Part shown: piece by piece, positions 16,455 through 26,386 of the stretch | How positions within the stretch are numbered: the first letter of the stretch is position 1 | Layout of the letters: the number at the start of each line of letters is the position of its first letter | From: Candidatus Korobacter versatilis | Lineage (GTDB): Bacteria; Acidobacteriota; Terriglobia; Terriglobales; Acidobacteriaceae | Direction: 5' to 3' | Assembly (NCBI GenBank): GCA_016185395.1 | Contig: JACPNR010000006.1 | Span: 310,001 to 374,000, forward strand | Length of the DNA: 64,000 bases | The notes under the pieces: model-generated | What the model saw: only the letters and a program-made list of their open reading frames with translations | What the model was told of the DNA's origin: nothing | Databases searched by the model: none | Made by a program: the position numbers and the translations under genes

Positions 16455-18815
16455 TCAGCTCAGCCCGAGTTTGGCGACCAGCGACTGGAAGCGTGGGTTG
16501 GAGCGCAGCGGATCGAAGAGCGGCTCCGCGCTGACGATGGCGGTGATGCCGAGCCCGCTTTGCAGTGACTTTTCCAGCCAGGTGAGCGCCTGATCGTACT
16601 CGCCCAATATGGTGAGCGTGAGCGCGCGGTAGTAGCCGCTGGCGGTGTCGAGCGCGCCGCATTCATCCAGTTCCGCCAGGAAGCGCTTGGCCTTCTCTAC
16701 CTCGCCCGCCTGGACGTACGCAAAGGCGCGCAGCCCAAGCGCATGTTCCTGCTTGGTGGTCATCGCCGCGACGCGCTCGCCATAGGTGATGGCAAGGTCC
16801 GGCCGGCCGGCCCGCGGGCAACTGTAGAGGATGATGCGCATGACGTAGTAGTCCTGCGGGTGCACCTCGATGGCGGCCTGCAGGACGCGCAGCGCCTCTT
16901 CGTCGCGGCCGAGGATGTGCAGCAGCCAGCCGTGGTGCGCGTGGAAGAGCGGTGTGAGCGGATCGAGTTCCACCGCCTTCAGGACCTCAGGCAAGCCCTC
17001 CGCAGCGCGGCGCTGGATCGCGAGATGCATGCCGTAGCCGTGACGAGCGATGGGGAGGTCCGGGTTGAGCTCGAGCGCCTTGCGGAAATCGCGCGTGGCG
17101 GCCTCGCGATCGTGATCGAAATAGACGCCGACCCAGCCCAGCGCGACGTACGCCTCCGCGATGTTGGGGTCGAGCGCGAGCGCCTTCCGCGCCGCGGCCT
17201 TGGCTTGCGTGTAGGCCTGCTGCGGCGTGATGAAGCCGTAGAAACCCATCATCGCGAGCGTGTACGCGAGGCCGGAGTGCACCGGCGCGTAGGTCGAATC
17301 GAGGCTGATGGAGCGCTGGAACAGGCCGATGCTCTGCCGCAGGCTCTCCTCTTTCCACTGGTAGGCGTGGTGAACGCCCTGCAGATACAGGCGGTAGGCT
17401 TCGGGATTCACGGCGGGCGCTGCCGCGGTCTTCGCCGACGGCCGCTTGGACGCCGCGCGCTTGGCGAGGCCGCTGGCGAGCTTCTGCTCGAGGTGCTTTG
17501 CGATCTCGCCGGCGATCTCGGTCTGGACTTCGAGCAGGTCGGCCAGCTTGCGGTTGTACTGGTCGCCCCAGAGCTGCGTCTGGCGCGCGACGTCCACCAG
17601 CTCGGCCTTCACGATGAGCGTGTCCTTGTGTTGCAGGACGCGTCCGGTGACGACGCCGCGGACGTTGAGTTCGGCCGCAGCAGTGACGATATCCACGCTC
17701 TCGCCGCGGTACGGCCAGACACGCCCGCGCGGCACCACGCGCAGCTTGGGCACCTTTGACAGGCTGTTGATGATGGTCTCGGTAATGCCGTCGCTCAGGT
17801 AGTCGTTGGTGGCGTCGCCGCTGGCGTTCTCGAAGGGCAGCACGGCGAGCGAGTCGATGGCTTTGCTCCCCACGCGCACGGCGCCGCTGGCCGGGCCGGA
17901 AGATTTCGCGGAGGTTGTGGCGGCAGCCGACCGGCCCGATTCCAGGTCGCGCTTCAGGCGTTTCAAGTCGGCGCGGACCTCGGCGGCGCTCTGGTAACGG
18001 AAGTCGGTGTCCTTTTCGAGCAGCTTGCAGATGATCTCGTCGAGCTTCGCCGGAACGCTCGCGTTCGCGGCGGCGGCCGGCTCCACCGGCGCGCGGTCGA
18101 GGATGGCGGCGAAGACCACGGCGGAGGTCTCGCCGGGGAACGCCATGCGTTGCGTGGCCATCTCGTAAAGCACGGCGCCGAAGCTGAACAGGTCGGAGCG
18201 GGCGTCAATGTCCTCGCCGCGGGCTTGTTCCGGCGACATGTAGGCCACGGTCCCGAGCGCCGTGCCCGGGCTGGTGAGGTGTTCGGACGAGGGCATGCCG
18301 CCGGTGGCGGTGGCGACGAGGCTGGCGGAACGCTTGGCGACGACCTTGGCCAATCCGAAATCGAGCACCTTGAGCTGTTTGCGCGCGCTGACGAACAGGT
18401 TCGCGGGCTTGATGTCGCGATGCAGGATGCCCTTGGCGTGGGCGGCGTCGAGCGCGTCGGCGAGTTGGATGGCGAGGTCGAGCAGGTCATCGGCCGGGAG
18501 CGGCGCGGCGGCGATGCGCTCGCGCAGCGTGGCGCCTTCGAGCAGCTCCATCACCAGGTAGGGCTGGGTCTCGTGCACGCCGATGTCGTGGATGGTGGCG
18601 ATGTTGGGATGGTTCAGCGCGCTCGCCGCGCGCGCTTCCAGTTCGAAACGCGCGAGCCGCTCGGGGTCCTCGACCAGCGTAGCGGGCAGGACTTTGAGGG
18701 CGATGTCGCGGTCGAGGCGCGTGTCCCGCGCGCGGTAGACCTCTCCCATGCCGCCGGCGCCGAGCGCGGACACGACTTCATATGGGCCAAGCTGGGTTCC
18801 GGGAGCGAGGGGCAT
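16455..18815 (-). CDS. Ser/Thr protein kinase with TolB-like domain and TPR repeats
   Basis: 786 residues. The Hanks-type kinase domain is complete: glycine loop GAGGMG at 19-24, ATP lysine K41, HRD at 132-134 with catalytic D134, and DFG at 152-154. After a linker, residues about 340-475 ([13 protein letters not shown], then [13 protein letters not shown] and [11 protein letters not shown]) form the FlgO/TolB-like nucleotide-cyclase-associated domain often seen in such kinases. The C-terminal third is a series of TPR repeats ([29 protein letters not shown]). No membrane helix is seen, so it is likely cytosolic. The ATG at 18815 has no Shine-Dalgarno; TAGAAT lies 11 nt upstream, suggesting a leaderless transcript. 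Confidence 0.9.
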   Translation of the reverse strand: MPLAPGTQLGPYEVVSALGAGGMGEVYRARDTRLDRDIALKVLPATLVEDPERLARFELEARAASALNHPNIATIHDIGVHETQPYLVMELLEGATLRERIAAAPLPADDLLDLAIQLADALDAAHAKGILHRDIKPANLFVSARKQLKVLDFGLAKVVAKRSASLVATATGGMPSSEHLTSPGTALGTVAYMSPEQARGEDIDARSDLFSFGAVLYEMATQRMAFPGETSAVVFAAILDRAPVEPAAAANASVPAKLDEIICKLLEKDTDFRYQSAAEVRADLKRLKRDLESGRSAAATTSAKSSGPASGAVRVGSKAIDSLAVLPFENASGDATNDYLSDGITETIINSLSKVPKLRVVPRGRVWPYRGESVDIVTAAAELNVRGVVTGRVLQHKDTLIVKAELVDVARQTQLWGDQYNRKLADLLEVQTEIAGEIAKHLEQKLASGLAKRAASKRPSAKTAAAPAVNPEAYRLYLQGVHHAYQWKEESLRQSIGLFQRSISLDSTYAPVHSGLAYTLAMMGFYGFITPQQAYTQAKAAARKALALDPNIAEAYVALGWVGVYFDHDREAATRDFRKALELNPDLPIARHGYGMHLAIQRRAAEGLPEVLKAVELDPLTPLFHAHHGWLLHILGRDEEALRVLQAAIEVHPQDYYVMRIILYSCPRAGRPDLAITYGERVAAMTTKQEHALGLRAFAYVQAGEVEKAKRFLAELDECGALDTASGYYRALTLTILGEYDQALTWLEKSLQSGLGITAIVSAEPLFDPLRSNPRFQSLVAKLGLS

Positions 18816-18826
18816 GGGTGGGAGGG

Positions 18827-18832
18827 ATTCTA
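18827..18832 (-). promoter_or_regulatory. -10 hexamer of a likely leaderless kinase mRNA
   Basis: TAGAAT on the minus strand, 11 nt before the ATG at 18815; no ribosome-binding site lies between them. Confidence 0.45.
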
Positions 18833-18966
18833 CTATGGGGATTCGTGTGGATCTGCAAACGGCGGTCCCTACATTCTGGGTGGCCACCCACCATGTTTCC
18901 AGTTGCGGCGCTCCAGAGTTCTGGTTAGGATGCGCGGACAGCCCCAAGCTTATGACGGAGAGCAGA

Positions 18967-20175
18967 ATGAAGACCAAGAGAAGCTACGCGTTGCTGGCGA
19001 TCGGTTGTCTATTTTCAATCGCCGCAGTCCTACTCGGCTGCTCCAGTGGTGAACTCGCCAGTATCCTGGGCGGCGGGAGTAGCCCGGTGATCTTCACTAA
19101 CGGCCAGAGCGCCAACATCGTCATCGGGCAGGTTGATTTCGTCAGCAGCGCCAGCCCGAACCCGCCGACCGCCAGTTCGCTGAATGGCTCGTATTCCAGC
19201 CCGTGGGTCACGAGCGCCGGTGTTTTGATCCTGCCGGACGAGAACAACGATCGCACGCTGGTGTTCAACAGCATTCCCACCAGCAACGGGGCCAGCGCCA
19301 CCTATGCGATCGGGCAACTTGACCTGGTCAGCAACGGCGGCGGCACCTCCGCGACCAAGACCAGTTGCCCGGAGCAGGTCATCGTTGTGGGCGGCAAGAT
19401 GATCCAGGCGGACTACTGCAACAACCGCGTCATCATCTACAACAGCGTGCCCAGCGGCAGCCCGGGAACGATCGACGTGGTGGTGGGGCAGGTGGACAAA
19501 GTGTCCAGCGCTTCCACGTGTGACGCCGGCACGCTCGACAGTGTGGAATCGGTCGCCGTGGCCAACGGCAAGCTGATCGTCACCGACGGCGACCACAACC
19601 GCATCCTGATCTGGAACTCGATCCCCACCAGCGACGGCGTGCCCGCCAATCTCGTGCTCGGACAGGCAGATTTCACGAGCTGCGCCGAGAATCGAGGTGG
19701 CGCCGTCGGCGCCAACACCCTGGGCTACCCCAACGGCATGTGGACCGACGGCACGCGCCTGGTCGTCGAGGACGACGACAACAACCGCGTACTGATCTGG
19801 AACTCGATCCCCACGACGAACGGCCAGCCCGCCGACCTCGTGCTCGGCCAGCCCGACTTCACCTCCAATGGCGACAATCAGGGAGGCCCGGCGAGCGCGG
19901 CCACCATGTCCTTTCCTTATGACGGCGTGTTTTTCACGCAATCGCAGTTGTTCATCACCGACAACGGCAACAACCGGGTGCTGATCTGGAACACCTTCCC
20001 GACCACCAATGACAAGCCCGCCGACGTCGTCTTAGGCCAGCCCGACATGGCCACCATCAGCAGCAGCACGACAGCCTCAACGATGGACGGTCCCGCGGGT
20101 ATTCTTCTCGTTGGGAAGCAGTTGATCGTCAGCGATCCCGGCAATCACCGCTACCTGATCTTCAACGGACGCTAA
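18967..20175 (+). CDS. NHL-type beta-propeller lipoprotein
   Basis: 402 residues with a lipoprotein signal peptide and lipobox LLGCSS. The mature part is built from repeats of about 55 residues with the core [21 protein letters not shown] and GQPDFTS, each ending in a gap before the next LILPDENN-like strand. This looks like a six- to seven-blade NHL/SMP-like propeller on the cell surface or periplasmic side. Ligand unknown. ATG at 18967 is chosen because GGAGAG lies five nt upstream and because the signal peptide starts there; an ATG at 18952 is in frame. It is transcribed away from the kinase gene, and a hairpin follows at 20204. Confidence 0.85.
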   Translation: MKTKRSYALLAIGCLFSIAAVLLGCSSGELASILGGGSSPVIFTNGQSANIVIGQVDFVSSASPNPPTASSLNGSYSSPWVTSAGVLILPDENNDRTLVFNSIPTSNGASATYAIGQLDLVSNGGGTSATKTSCPEQVIVVGGKMIQADYCNNRVIIYNSVPSGSPGTIDVVVGQVDKVSSASTCDAGTLDSVESVAVANGKLIVTDGDHNRILIWNSIPTSDGVPANLVLGQADFTSCAENRGGAVGANTLGYPNGMWTDGTRLVVEDDDNNRVLIWNSIPTTNGQPADLVLGQPDFTSNGDNQGGPASAATMSFPYDGVFFTQSQLFITDNGNNRVLIWNTFPTTNDKPADVVLGQPDMATISSSTTASTMDGPAGILLVGKQLIVSDPGNHRYLIFNGR

Positions 20176-20203
20176 CGATCGGCCGACGATGTTCGTGTTT
20201 AAC

Positions 20204-20229
20204 CTCAGCCCCGCTACGGCGGGGCTGAG
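20204..20229 (+). terminator. Hairpin after the propeller gene
   Basis: A perfect 11-bp stem CTCAGCCCCGC / GCGGGGCTGAG with a TACG tetraloop, 28 bp after the stop codon. There is no T-run, so termination is likely but not certain. Confidence 0.6.
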
Positions 20230-20255
20230 CTATTGTCCCGTCTTCCCACTGCGGT

Positions 20256-20285
20256 TTGACCATATTTTCGCGCCGCCTGTAGTAT
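20256..20285 (+). promoter_or_regulatory. Sigma-70-type promoter of valS
   Basis: TTGACC (20256-20261), an 18-bp spacer and TAGTAT (20280-20285), giving a leader of about 45 nt before the valS ATG. I see no T-box anti-terminator in this leader. Confidence 0.6.
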
Positions 20286-20334
20286 CGAGGTTTGCCTGTC
20301 GTTCATTCCTCGAAGCAGCGGCGGCCGGAAGCGA

Positions 20335-23082
20335 ATGTCTCACGAACTCCCGAAAGCATATGAGCCGGGCGCGATCGAACAGCGCTGGGCGGATTACTGG
20401 GTAGCGGAGAAGCTCTTCGCCACGAAGACGCCTGCACCGGGTGACCCGCCGCGCCCGGTGTTCACGCTGCTGCTGCCGCCGCCGAACGTGACCGGCAAGC
20501 TGCACATGGGCCACATGCTGAACCACACGGAGATGGACATCATCGTCCGGTGGCACCGCATGCGGGGTTTCACCACGCTGTGGCTTCCCGGCACGGACCA
20601 CGCGGGCATCGCCACGCAGATGATGGTGGAGCGGCAGCTCGCGGCCGAGGGCGTGAAGCGGCGCGACATGGGGCGCGAGGCGTTCATCGCGCGCGTGTGG
20701 CAGTGGAAGCAGCTTTACGGCTGGGCCATCCAGCAGCAGATGCGGCGGCTGGGCGACTCGGTGGACTGGGAGCGCGAGTACTTCACCATGGACGAGCGCC
20801 TGTCGCAGGCGGTGGTGGAGGCGTTCGTCCGGCTGCATGAGCAAGGGCTGATCTATCGCGGCAAGTACATCGTGAACTGGTGCCCGCGGTGTTTGACGGC
20901 GATCAGCGACCTCGAGGTCGTCCACGAAGAGACGCTGGGAAAGCTGTACGAGATCCGCTACGCCCTCGTTGGAGAGAAGTCCGGCGGCGGAACGATCACC
21001 GTGGCGACCACGCGTCCGGAGACGATGCTGGGCGACACGGCCGTCGCGGTGAATCCCACCGACGAGCGCTACACACACCTGCACGGCAAGCGCGCCATCG
21101 TTCCCTTGATCAACCGCGAGGTGCCGATCATCACCGACGACTGGGCGAACCCCGAGTTCGGCACCGGTGCGGTGAAGGTGACGCCGGCCCACGATCCCAA
21201 CGACTTCCAAATCGGGCTGCGGCACCTGCTGCCGCAGATCGACGTGATGGACGAAGCCGGGCGCATCAACGAGAACGGCGGCCCCTACGCCGGACACGAT
21301 CGCTTCGAGGCGCGCGACAAGATAGTGGACGACCTGCGGGCGGCGGGGCAGCTCGTCTCGGTGAAAGACCACGTGCTGGCGATCGGGAAGTGCGACCGCT
21401 GCAAGACGATCGTGGAGCCGAAGCTTTCCACGCAATGGTTCGTGAAGGTGGCGCCGCTGGCGGAGAAGGCCATCGAAGCGGTGATGCGCAACGACGTGGC
21501 GTTCGTCCCGGAAAATTATTCGAAGACGTATTTCGAGTGGATGCGCAACATCCACGACTGGTGCATCTCGCGGCAGTTGTGGTGGGGGCATCGCATCCCG
21601 GCGTGGCATTGCCGCGACTGCCAGCACATCGAGGTCGAGCGCACGCAGCCCGAGAAGTGCTCGAAGTGCAACAGCTGGAAGCTGGAGCAGGACGTCGACG
21701 TGCTCGACACCTGGTTCTCCTCGGGCCTGCTGCCGTTCACCACGCTGGGCTGGCCGGAGCGGACGCGCGACCTCGAGGTGTTCTATCCCACGTCGTTGCT
21801 CATCACGGGATTCGACATCCTGTTCTTCTGGGTGGCGCGCATGATCATGCTGGGATGCCACTTCATGCACGGGCATCCGCAGGGACGCGTGCCGTTCCAG
21901 ACGGTGTACATCCACTCGCTGGTGCGCGACGCCGAGCGCCAGAAGATGTCGAAGACCAAGGGCAACGTGCTCGATCCCATCGAGGTGAGCGAGAAATACG
22001 GCACGGACGCGGTGCGGTTCACGCTGGCGGCGATGGCCGCGCCCGGCACCGACATAGCGTTCAACGAGTCGCGCACCGAAGGCTATCGGGCCTTCGCCAA
22101 CAAGATCTGGAACGCGGCGCGCTTCATGTTCATGAACGTGGACCGCGCCGCGCAGGCCGGCGTGTGGTCGCTGGAAGAATTCCAGACGCGCAGGATTGCG
22201 GCGGAGTTCTCCGGTGACGCCGAGTGCCTGGCGGGCGAGCCGCTCTCGCTCGAAGACCGGTGGATCGTCTCGCGCTTCAACCAGACGGCGCAGCAGGTGG
22301 GCGACGCGCTGGCACAGTATCGCTTCCACGAGGCGGCGGCGGTGGTCTACGAGTTCTTCTGGGGAGAGTTCTGCGACTGGTACGTGGAGCTGGTGAAGTT
22401 GCGGTTGGGCGACGAGGTTGCGTCGAACACGCGGCGGGCGGCGCTGGCGAACCTGGTGGCGCTGTTCGAAGGCGCGCTGCGGCTGCTCTCGCCTTTCATG
22501 CCGTTCATCACGGAAGAGATATGGCAGGCGCTCTATGACGGCAAGCCGCCGCTGAAGTCCATTGCGCTGGCGGCGTATCCGCAGGCGGCGGCGGCGGGAC
22601 AGATCGACTTGCCGGCGGAAGCGGAGTTCGCGGTGCTGCGCGACTTGATCGTGAGCATCCGGAACATCCGCGCGGAGCTGAAGATCGAGACGAAGCAGCG
22701 GGCGCCGGTCGAGATATTCGCCGACGCGGCAACGCGGCGCTTGTTCGAAGAGAACCGCCTGGCGGTCGAGAAGCTGGCGGGCGTGGAGAGCATGGCGTTC
22801 GTGGAGGACTCGCTGGCCAAGGCCGCGGGCGCGCGTTCGACCACGAGGTTCGACGTCCGCATGATCTACGAGAAGCCGATGGACGTGGGCGCGGAGCGCG
22901 AGCGCCTGACAAAAGAGTTGAAGAAGCTGGAGACGGAGCTGGCCAACGCGCATCGTCAATTGGGGAATGAGCAATTCCTGGCGAAGGCGCCGGCGAACGT
23001 GGTGGAGGGCATCCGGCGGCGCGAGGGCGAGCTGAATGTGCTGATCGCGAAGGCGCGGGCAGCTTTGGCAGCATTGCGATAG
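20335..23082 (+). CDS. valS: Valyl-tRNA synthetase
   Basis: 915 residues (E. coli ValS has 951). It charges tRNA-Val with valine, a class I synthetase. HIGH motif: HMGH at 57-60 within PNVTGKLHMGHML. KMSKS motif: KMSKT at 537. The editing (CP1) domain contains the family segments TTRPETMLGDTAVAVNP and GTGAVKVTPAHDPND. A C-terminal coiled-coil arm (ERLTKELKKLETELANAHRQ) is typical of ValS. A promoter and a 50-nt leader precede it. The opposite strand holds a very long open frame that is a codon-bias shadow. Confidence 0.98.
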   Translation: MSHELPKAYEPGAIEQRWADYWVAEKLFATKTPAPGDPPRPVFTLLLPPPNVTGKLHMGHMLNHTEMDIIVRWHRMRGFTTLWLPGTDHAGIATQMMVERQLAAEGVKRRDMGREAFIARVWQWKQLYGWAIQQQMRRLGDSVDWEREYFTMDERLSQAVVEAFVRLHEQGLIYRGKYIVNWCPRCLTAISDLEVVHEETLGKLYEIRYALVGEKSGGGTITVATTRPETMLGDTAVAVNPTDERYTHLHGKRAIVPLINREVPIITDDWANPEFGTGAVKVTPAHDPNDFQIGLRHLLPQIDVMDEAGRINENGGPYAGHDRFEARDKIVDDLRAAGQLVSVKDHVLAIGKCDRCKTIVEPKLSTQWFVKVAPLAEKAIEAVMRNDVAFVPENYSKTYFEWMRNIHDWCISRQLWWGHRIPAWHCRDCQHIEVERTQPEKCSKCNSWKLEQDVDVLDTWFSSGLLPFTTLGWPERTRDLEVFYPTSLLITGFDILFFWVARMIMLGCHFMHGHPQGRVPFQTVYIHSLVRDAERQKMSKTKGNVLDPIEVSEKYGTDAVRFTLAAMAAPGTDIAFNESRTEGYRAFANKIWNAARFMFMNVDRAAQAGVWSLEEFQTRRIAAEFSGDAECLAGEPLSLEDRWIVSRFNQTAQQVGDALAQYRFHEAAAVVYEFFWGEFCDWYVELVKLRLGDEVASNTRRAALANLVALFEGALRLLSPFMPFITEEIWQALYDGKPPLKSIALAAYPQAAAAGQIDLPAEAEFAVLRDLIVSIRNIRAELKIETKQRAPVEIFADAATRRLFEENRLAVEKLAGVESMAFVEDSLAKAAGARSTTRFDVRMIYEKPMDVGAERERLTKELKKLETELANAHRQLGNEQFLAKAPANVVEGIRRREGELNVLIAKARAALAALR

Positions 23083-23140
23083 TCTTCAGCCTTCAGACGT
23101 CAGTCTGCAGCAGCCCGCTGAAGACCGAAGTCTGAAGACT
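23083..23140. repeat. Inverted word repeat, word CTTCAG / CTGAAG
   Basis: The left arm has CTTCAGCCTTCAGACGTCAG; the right arm has CTGAAGACCGAAGTCTGAAG. It fills the 71-bp gap between valS and nadC. Confidence 0.75.
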
Positions 23141-23153
23141 TGGTTACGTTCCC

Positions 23154-24032
23154 ATGGACTGGACGAGCAGACGCATCACGGCGATCCTCGAGAACGCGTT
23201 GCGCGAAGATAGTGCGACGCGCGATGCGACGACGTACGCGTGCATCGATCCGAACCAGCGCGCGACGGGGACGATCCTGGCGAAGGAAGACTGTGTGCTG
23301 GCCGGCCTGGGCATCGTGGCGCGCATCCTCGACGTGTTCGCGGAGCTGGATGGAACGATCGTGGCGCATCCGGAAGTGACGACGCACGGCGAGATCTTCG
23401 ATGGCGTCCGCTTGCACAAGGGCCAGCAGGTGGCGGTGGTGCGGCACAACGCGCGCGTCATCCTCTCGTGCGAGCGCGTGATATTGAACGCGATGCAGCG
23501 GATGAGCGGCATCGCGACGCTGACGCGGAGGTTCGTGGACGCGGTGGCCGGCACGAAGGCGCGCATCCTCGATACGCGCAAGACCGTGCTCGGGCTGCGC
23601 GTGCTCGATAAGTACGCGGTGCGCTGCGGCGGCGGGATGAACCATCGTCTTGACCTCTCCGACGGCGTGCTCATCAAGAACAACCACATCGCGCTGGCCG
23701 GCGGCATCGCGCAGGCGCTGGAGCGCGCGCTACGGAACCGGCGCGGGTCGTCACCCATCGAGATCGAGGTGCGTTCCCTCGAAGAGCTCGAGGCGGCCCT
23801 CGAAGCCGGCGCCGAAGCGGTGCTGCTCGACAACATGGCAGTGAAGGACGTGCGCCGCGCGGTGCAGCGCTGCGAGAAGCATTCGCGGCGCATCCCCATC
23901 GAGTGCTCGGGCGGCGTGAACCTGGAGAACGTTCGCGCGTACGCCGAGACGGGAGTGGATTACATCTCCGTGGGCGCGCTCACGCATTCGGCCAAGGCCG
24001 TGGATTTGAGCCTGCGCGTCCTGCCGGGATAA
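23154..24032 (+). CDS. nadC: Nicotinate-nucleotide pyrophosphorylase (quinolinate phosphoribosyltransferase)
   Basis: 292 residues. It converts quinolinate and PRPP to nicotinate mononucleotide, CO2 and pyrophosphate in NAD synthesis. The family motifs are present: EDCVLAGL near the N-terminus, NAMQRMSGIAT, DTRKTVLGLRVLDKYAV, GGGMNHR, LSDGVLIKNNH, EIEVRSLEEL, LLDNM and ECSGGVNLENV. The gene follows valS behind a word repeat. nadA and nadB are not in the window. The ATG has no strong ribosome-binding site. Confidence 0.96.
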   Translation: MDWTSRRITAILENALREDSATRDATTYACIDPNQRATGTILAKEDCVLAGLGIVARILDVFAELDGTIVAHPEVTTHGEIFDGVRLHKGQQVAVVRHNARVILSCERVILNAMQRMSGIATLTRRFVDAVAGTKARILDTRKTVLGLRVLDKYAVRCGGGMNHRLDLSDGVLIKNNHIALAGGIAQALERALRNRRGSSPIEIEVRSLEELEAALEAGAEAVLLDNMAVKDVRRAVQRCEKHSRRIPIECSGGVNLENVRAYAETGVDYISVGALTHSAKAVDLSLRVLPG

Positions 24033-24078
24033 GTTCTGCATCGTTTCCCGGCCCGCAACGTCTATCCCATAGCGACCG

Positions 24079-24100
24079 GAGACGGCCAGAAGGCCGTCTC
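24079..24100. repeat. Short palindrome GAGACGGCC-AGAA-GGCCGTCTC
   Basis: A perfect 9-bp stem with an AGAA loop followed by TACC, between nadC and the YceI gene. It looks like the other GC-rich palindromic words at 7943-7993. It might terminate nadC transcription but lacks a T-run. Confidence 0.65.
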
Positions 24101-24122
24101 TACCTAGGATTCTGGAGAACGC

Positions 24123-24713
24123 ATGAACAATCGCAAAGCACTGCTGCTCGCCGCTCTCGTCGCGCTCGCTGCGCTCGCCTTCGCCGATGAATACAAGATC
24201 GACCAAGCGCACTCGCAGGTCGGTTTCACCACGAAGCACCTGATGATCTCGAACGTCAATGGCCGCTTCACCGATTTCGCGGGGACGATCACGTACGATC
24301 CGAAAGGCGTGACCAAGTCGGCGGTGAATGTGAGCATCAAGACGCCGAGCATCACCACCGACAATGCGGGACGCGACGAGGACCTGCGCAATTCCGAGTT
24401 CATGGACGTGGCGAAGTTCCCGGAGATGACGTTCGCGAGCAAGAAGGTGGAGAAGCGCGGCAGCCAGCTCGTGCTTATCGGCGACCTGACCATCAAGGGT
24501 GTCACGAAGCAGGTGGAGATACCATTCGAGCTGAACGGGCCGATCACCGACCCGTGGGGGAACACGCGCATCGCGGCGGAGGGCTCGACGACCATCAACC
24601 GGCGGGACTACGGCGTGACCTACAACCGGATGATGAAAGACGGGGCGGCGGTGGTGGCCGACAAGGTGAAGATCACGCTGAACGTGGAAGGCGTGAAGGC
24701 GAAAGCGAAATAA
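24123..24713 (+). CDS. YceI family periplasmic lipid-binding protein
   Basis: 196 residues. A signal peptide covers about 1-21 (ALVALAALAFA). The mature chain is a complete YceI lipocalin-like barrel: YKIDQAHSQVGFTTKHLM, the NGRFTDFAGTI strand, DEDLRNSEFMDVAKFPEMTF and a GDLTIKGVTKQVEIPFE strand pair. Family members bind isoprenoids or other amphiphiles in the periplasm. GGAG is placed correctly before the ATG. A strong terminator follows. Confidence 0.94.
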   Translation: MNNRKALLLAALVALAALAFADEYKIDQAHSQVGFTTKHLMISNVNGRFTDFAGTITYDPKGVTKSAVNVSIKTPSITTDNAGRDEDLRNSEFMDVAKFPEMTFASKKVEKRGSQLVLIGDLTIKGVTKQVEIPFELNGPITDPWGNTRIAAEGSTTINRRDYGVTYNRMMKDGAAVVADKVKITLNVEGVKAKAK

Positions 24714-24729
24714 TATTGCGGGGAGTACG

Positions 24730-24761
24730 AAGCCCTCGCCGCGGCGAGGGCTTTCTTGTTT
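24730..24761. terminator. Bidirectional terminator between the YceI gene and dacB
   Basis: A perfect 11-bp stem AAGCCCTCGCC / GGCGAGGGCTT with a 2-nt centre, followed by TCTTGTTT on the plus strand; on the minus strand it lies just after the dacB stop codon. Confidence 0.8.
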
Positions 24762-24770
24762 CCGGCGCGG

Positions 24771-26357
24771 CTATTTCTTTTTCTTGCCGGAGTTTGTTGG
24801 AAGGGCGACGTCTTCCGCGATGGCCTGCACGATCTGGTCGATGGTCTCGGTCGCTTTGCGTCCTTGCAGGTTGTGGTTGTTGGCGAAGATGGCGAAGGCG
24901 ATGCGGTCGCCCTTCATGGTCTCGAGGTATCCGGAGAGCGCGTTGACGTGGCCGAGCGAGCCGGTCTTGGCGTGGACGTGGTTCTCGGCGGGCGTGCCGC
25001 GGAAACGGTTGGCGAGCGTGCCGTCGGCGCCGCCGATGGGGAGCGTGGCGCGGTAGAGGTCGCCCCAGGGCTGCGTGGCGGCATACTTCAGCAGCTTCAC
25101 GGTGGCGCGGGGCGTGACCAGGTTCTGCCGCGACATGCCGGAGCCATCGAGCAAGGTGTATTCGCCGGGCGTGATGCCGGCCTTGGCGAGGAAACCGTTG
25201 AGCACCTCGAGGCCGCCGTCGATGGTGCCGGCGGTGCCGCGCTCGCGTCCGAGCAGACGCAGCATGAGTTCCGCGTGCAGGTTCTGGCTGATCTTGTTGA
25301 TGAGCTTTAGGTCTTCGGCCAGCGGCAGGGAATCGTGCGCGGCGAGGATAAGCGGCTGCATGGTGGTGGCGCCCGGGGTGCCGCCGCCGGCGGCCGCGCG
25401 CGACGTCACCGTGAAGGTGGTGAGGTTCGCCATCTCGGTGTGGTGGGTGCGCTCGCGGCCGTAGATGACGACGCCGCGGCGCTCGAGCAGTTGGCGGAAC
25501 CACTGCGCAGCGAACTCGGCGGGATCGTTGATGGCGATGGCCTGCGTGCCGCCGGGGTCGTCTTGCGGGATGGTGCCCCAGAGCAGCACGTCGCTCGAGC
25601 CGAGCTCGCGGCTGATGGTGATCTTGTTCGGGCCGGTGCCGGGCGGCGTGGTGATGACGCGGTTGTCGAGCTTGTAGTAATCCGCGAACGGCTCGACGGC
25701 GATGAACGCCTTTTCGCCGGGACGGTCGGCGGGCATGATGCGGACGTAGACGACGTTGTCGTTGATGGTGAGGGCGGAAACGGGCGCGCCGTACTCGGTG
25801 ACGAGGTCGTCCTGCTCCCAGCCCGGCGCCCAACGCTGCGCGGGGAAGTAGGAGTCGTCGGCAACGACGTCGCCATCGACGAACTTCAGGCCTTTCTTGA
25901 CGAGCTCGTCGGCAAGATCTTCGAGCACGTGCGGCGCGGGAAGCTGACGCGGGCCGCCGGCGGCGTAAGGAAACAGACGGCCCGAAAGGTTGGGGTCGCC
26001 GCGCCCGACGAGGACGAGGTCGCCGGTGAGGCGTCCGTATTTATCGATGGCGCCGGTGGTCTCGACGTCCGTCTTGAAGCGGAACTCGGGGCCGATGAGC
26101 GCGAAGGTGGCCGCGGTGGTGAAGAGCTTGGTGTTCGATGCCGGCGTGAAGAGCTTGTCCGCGTTCGCTTCGTAGAGCGTCTTGCCGGACGTGAGCGAGA
26201 CGACCTCGATGCCCCAGAATCCGCGGGAGGCGTCGGCGCCGGCGAGGAGCTTGGCGATCTTTTTTGCGAGCGGTTCGGGCTTGGCAGCGAAGGCAGGTGC
26301 GGCGGCGAGCGCCAGCACGAGGGAAAACATCAGGAAAAGCGCGGACTTCCGTGACAT
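24771..26357 (-). CDS. dacB: D-alanyl-D-alanine carboxypeptidase/endopeptidase (PBP4, S13 family)
   Basis: 528 residues. A signal peptide covers about 1-24 (APAFA). The catalytic SxxK is SNTK at 74-77, the SxN motif is in ISQNLHAE, and KTG is in HAKTGSLGHV. The large insertion between SxxK and SxN typical of PBP4 is present, with the GDLVLVGRGDPNLSG segment. It trims or cleaves peptidoglycan cross-bridges in the periplasm. The C-terminus is a lysine cluster (GKKKK). The ATG has no Shine-Dalgarno; TACAAT lies 10 nt upstream. Confidence 0.95.
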   Translation of the reverse strand: MSRKSALFLMFSLVLALAAAPAFAAKPEPLAKKIAKLLAGADASRGFWGIEVVSLTSGKTLYEANADKLFTPASNTKLFTTAATFALIGPEFRFKTDVETTGAIDKYGRLTGDLVLVGRGDPNLSGRLFPYAAGGPRQLPAPHVLEDLADELVKKGLKFVDGDVVADDSYFPAQRWAPGWEQDDLVTEYGAPVSALTINDNVVYVRIMPADRPGEKAFIAVEPFADYYKLDNRVITTPPGTGPNKITISRELGSSDVLLWGTIPQDDPGGTQAIAINDPAEFAAQWFRQLLERRGVVIYGRERTHHTEMANLTTFTVTSRAAAGGGTPGATTMQPLILAAHDSLPLAEDLKLINKISQNLHAELMLRLLGRERGTAGTIDGGLEVLNGFLAKAGITPGEYTLLDGSGMSRQNLVTPRATVKLLKYAATQPWGDLYRATLPIGGADGTLANRFRGTPAENHVHAKTGSLGHVNALSGYLETMKGDRIAFAIFANNHNLQGRKATETIDQIVQAIAEDVALPTNSGKKKK

Positions 26358-26367
26358 CTTGTCGCGG

Positions 26368-26373
26368 ATTGTA
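26368..26373 (-). promoter_or_regulatory. -10 hexamer of a likely leaderless dacB mRNA
   Basis: TACAAT on the minus strand, 10 nt before the dacB ATG, with no ribosome-binding site in between. Confidence 0.5.
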
Positions 26374-26386
26374 GCACTGTTGCGGG

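Noticed and set aside
20230-22974. An open reading frame of more than 900 codons on the minus strand across valS.
   Set aside because: It is fully antisense to a clear valS gene, has Arg/His/Leu-rich composition typical of a GC-rich shadow frame, no ribosome-binding site and no recognisable domain. The same applies to long frames antisense to ligA, moeA, fabF and the DUF4139 gene.
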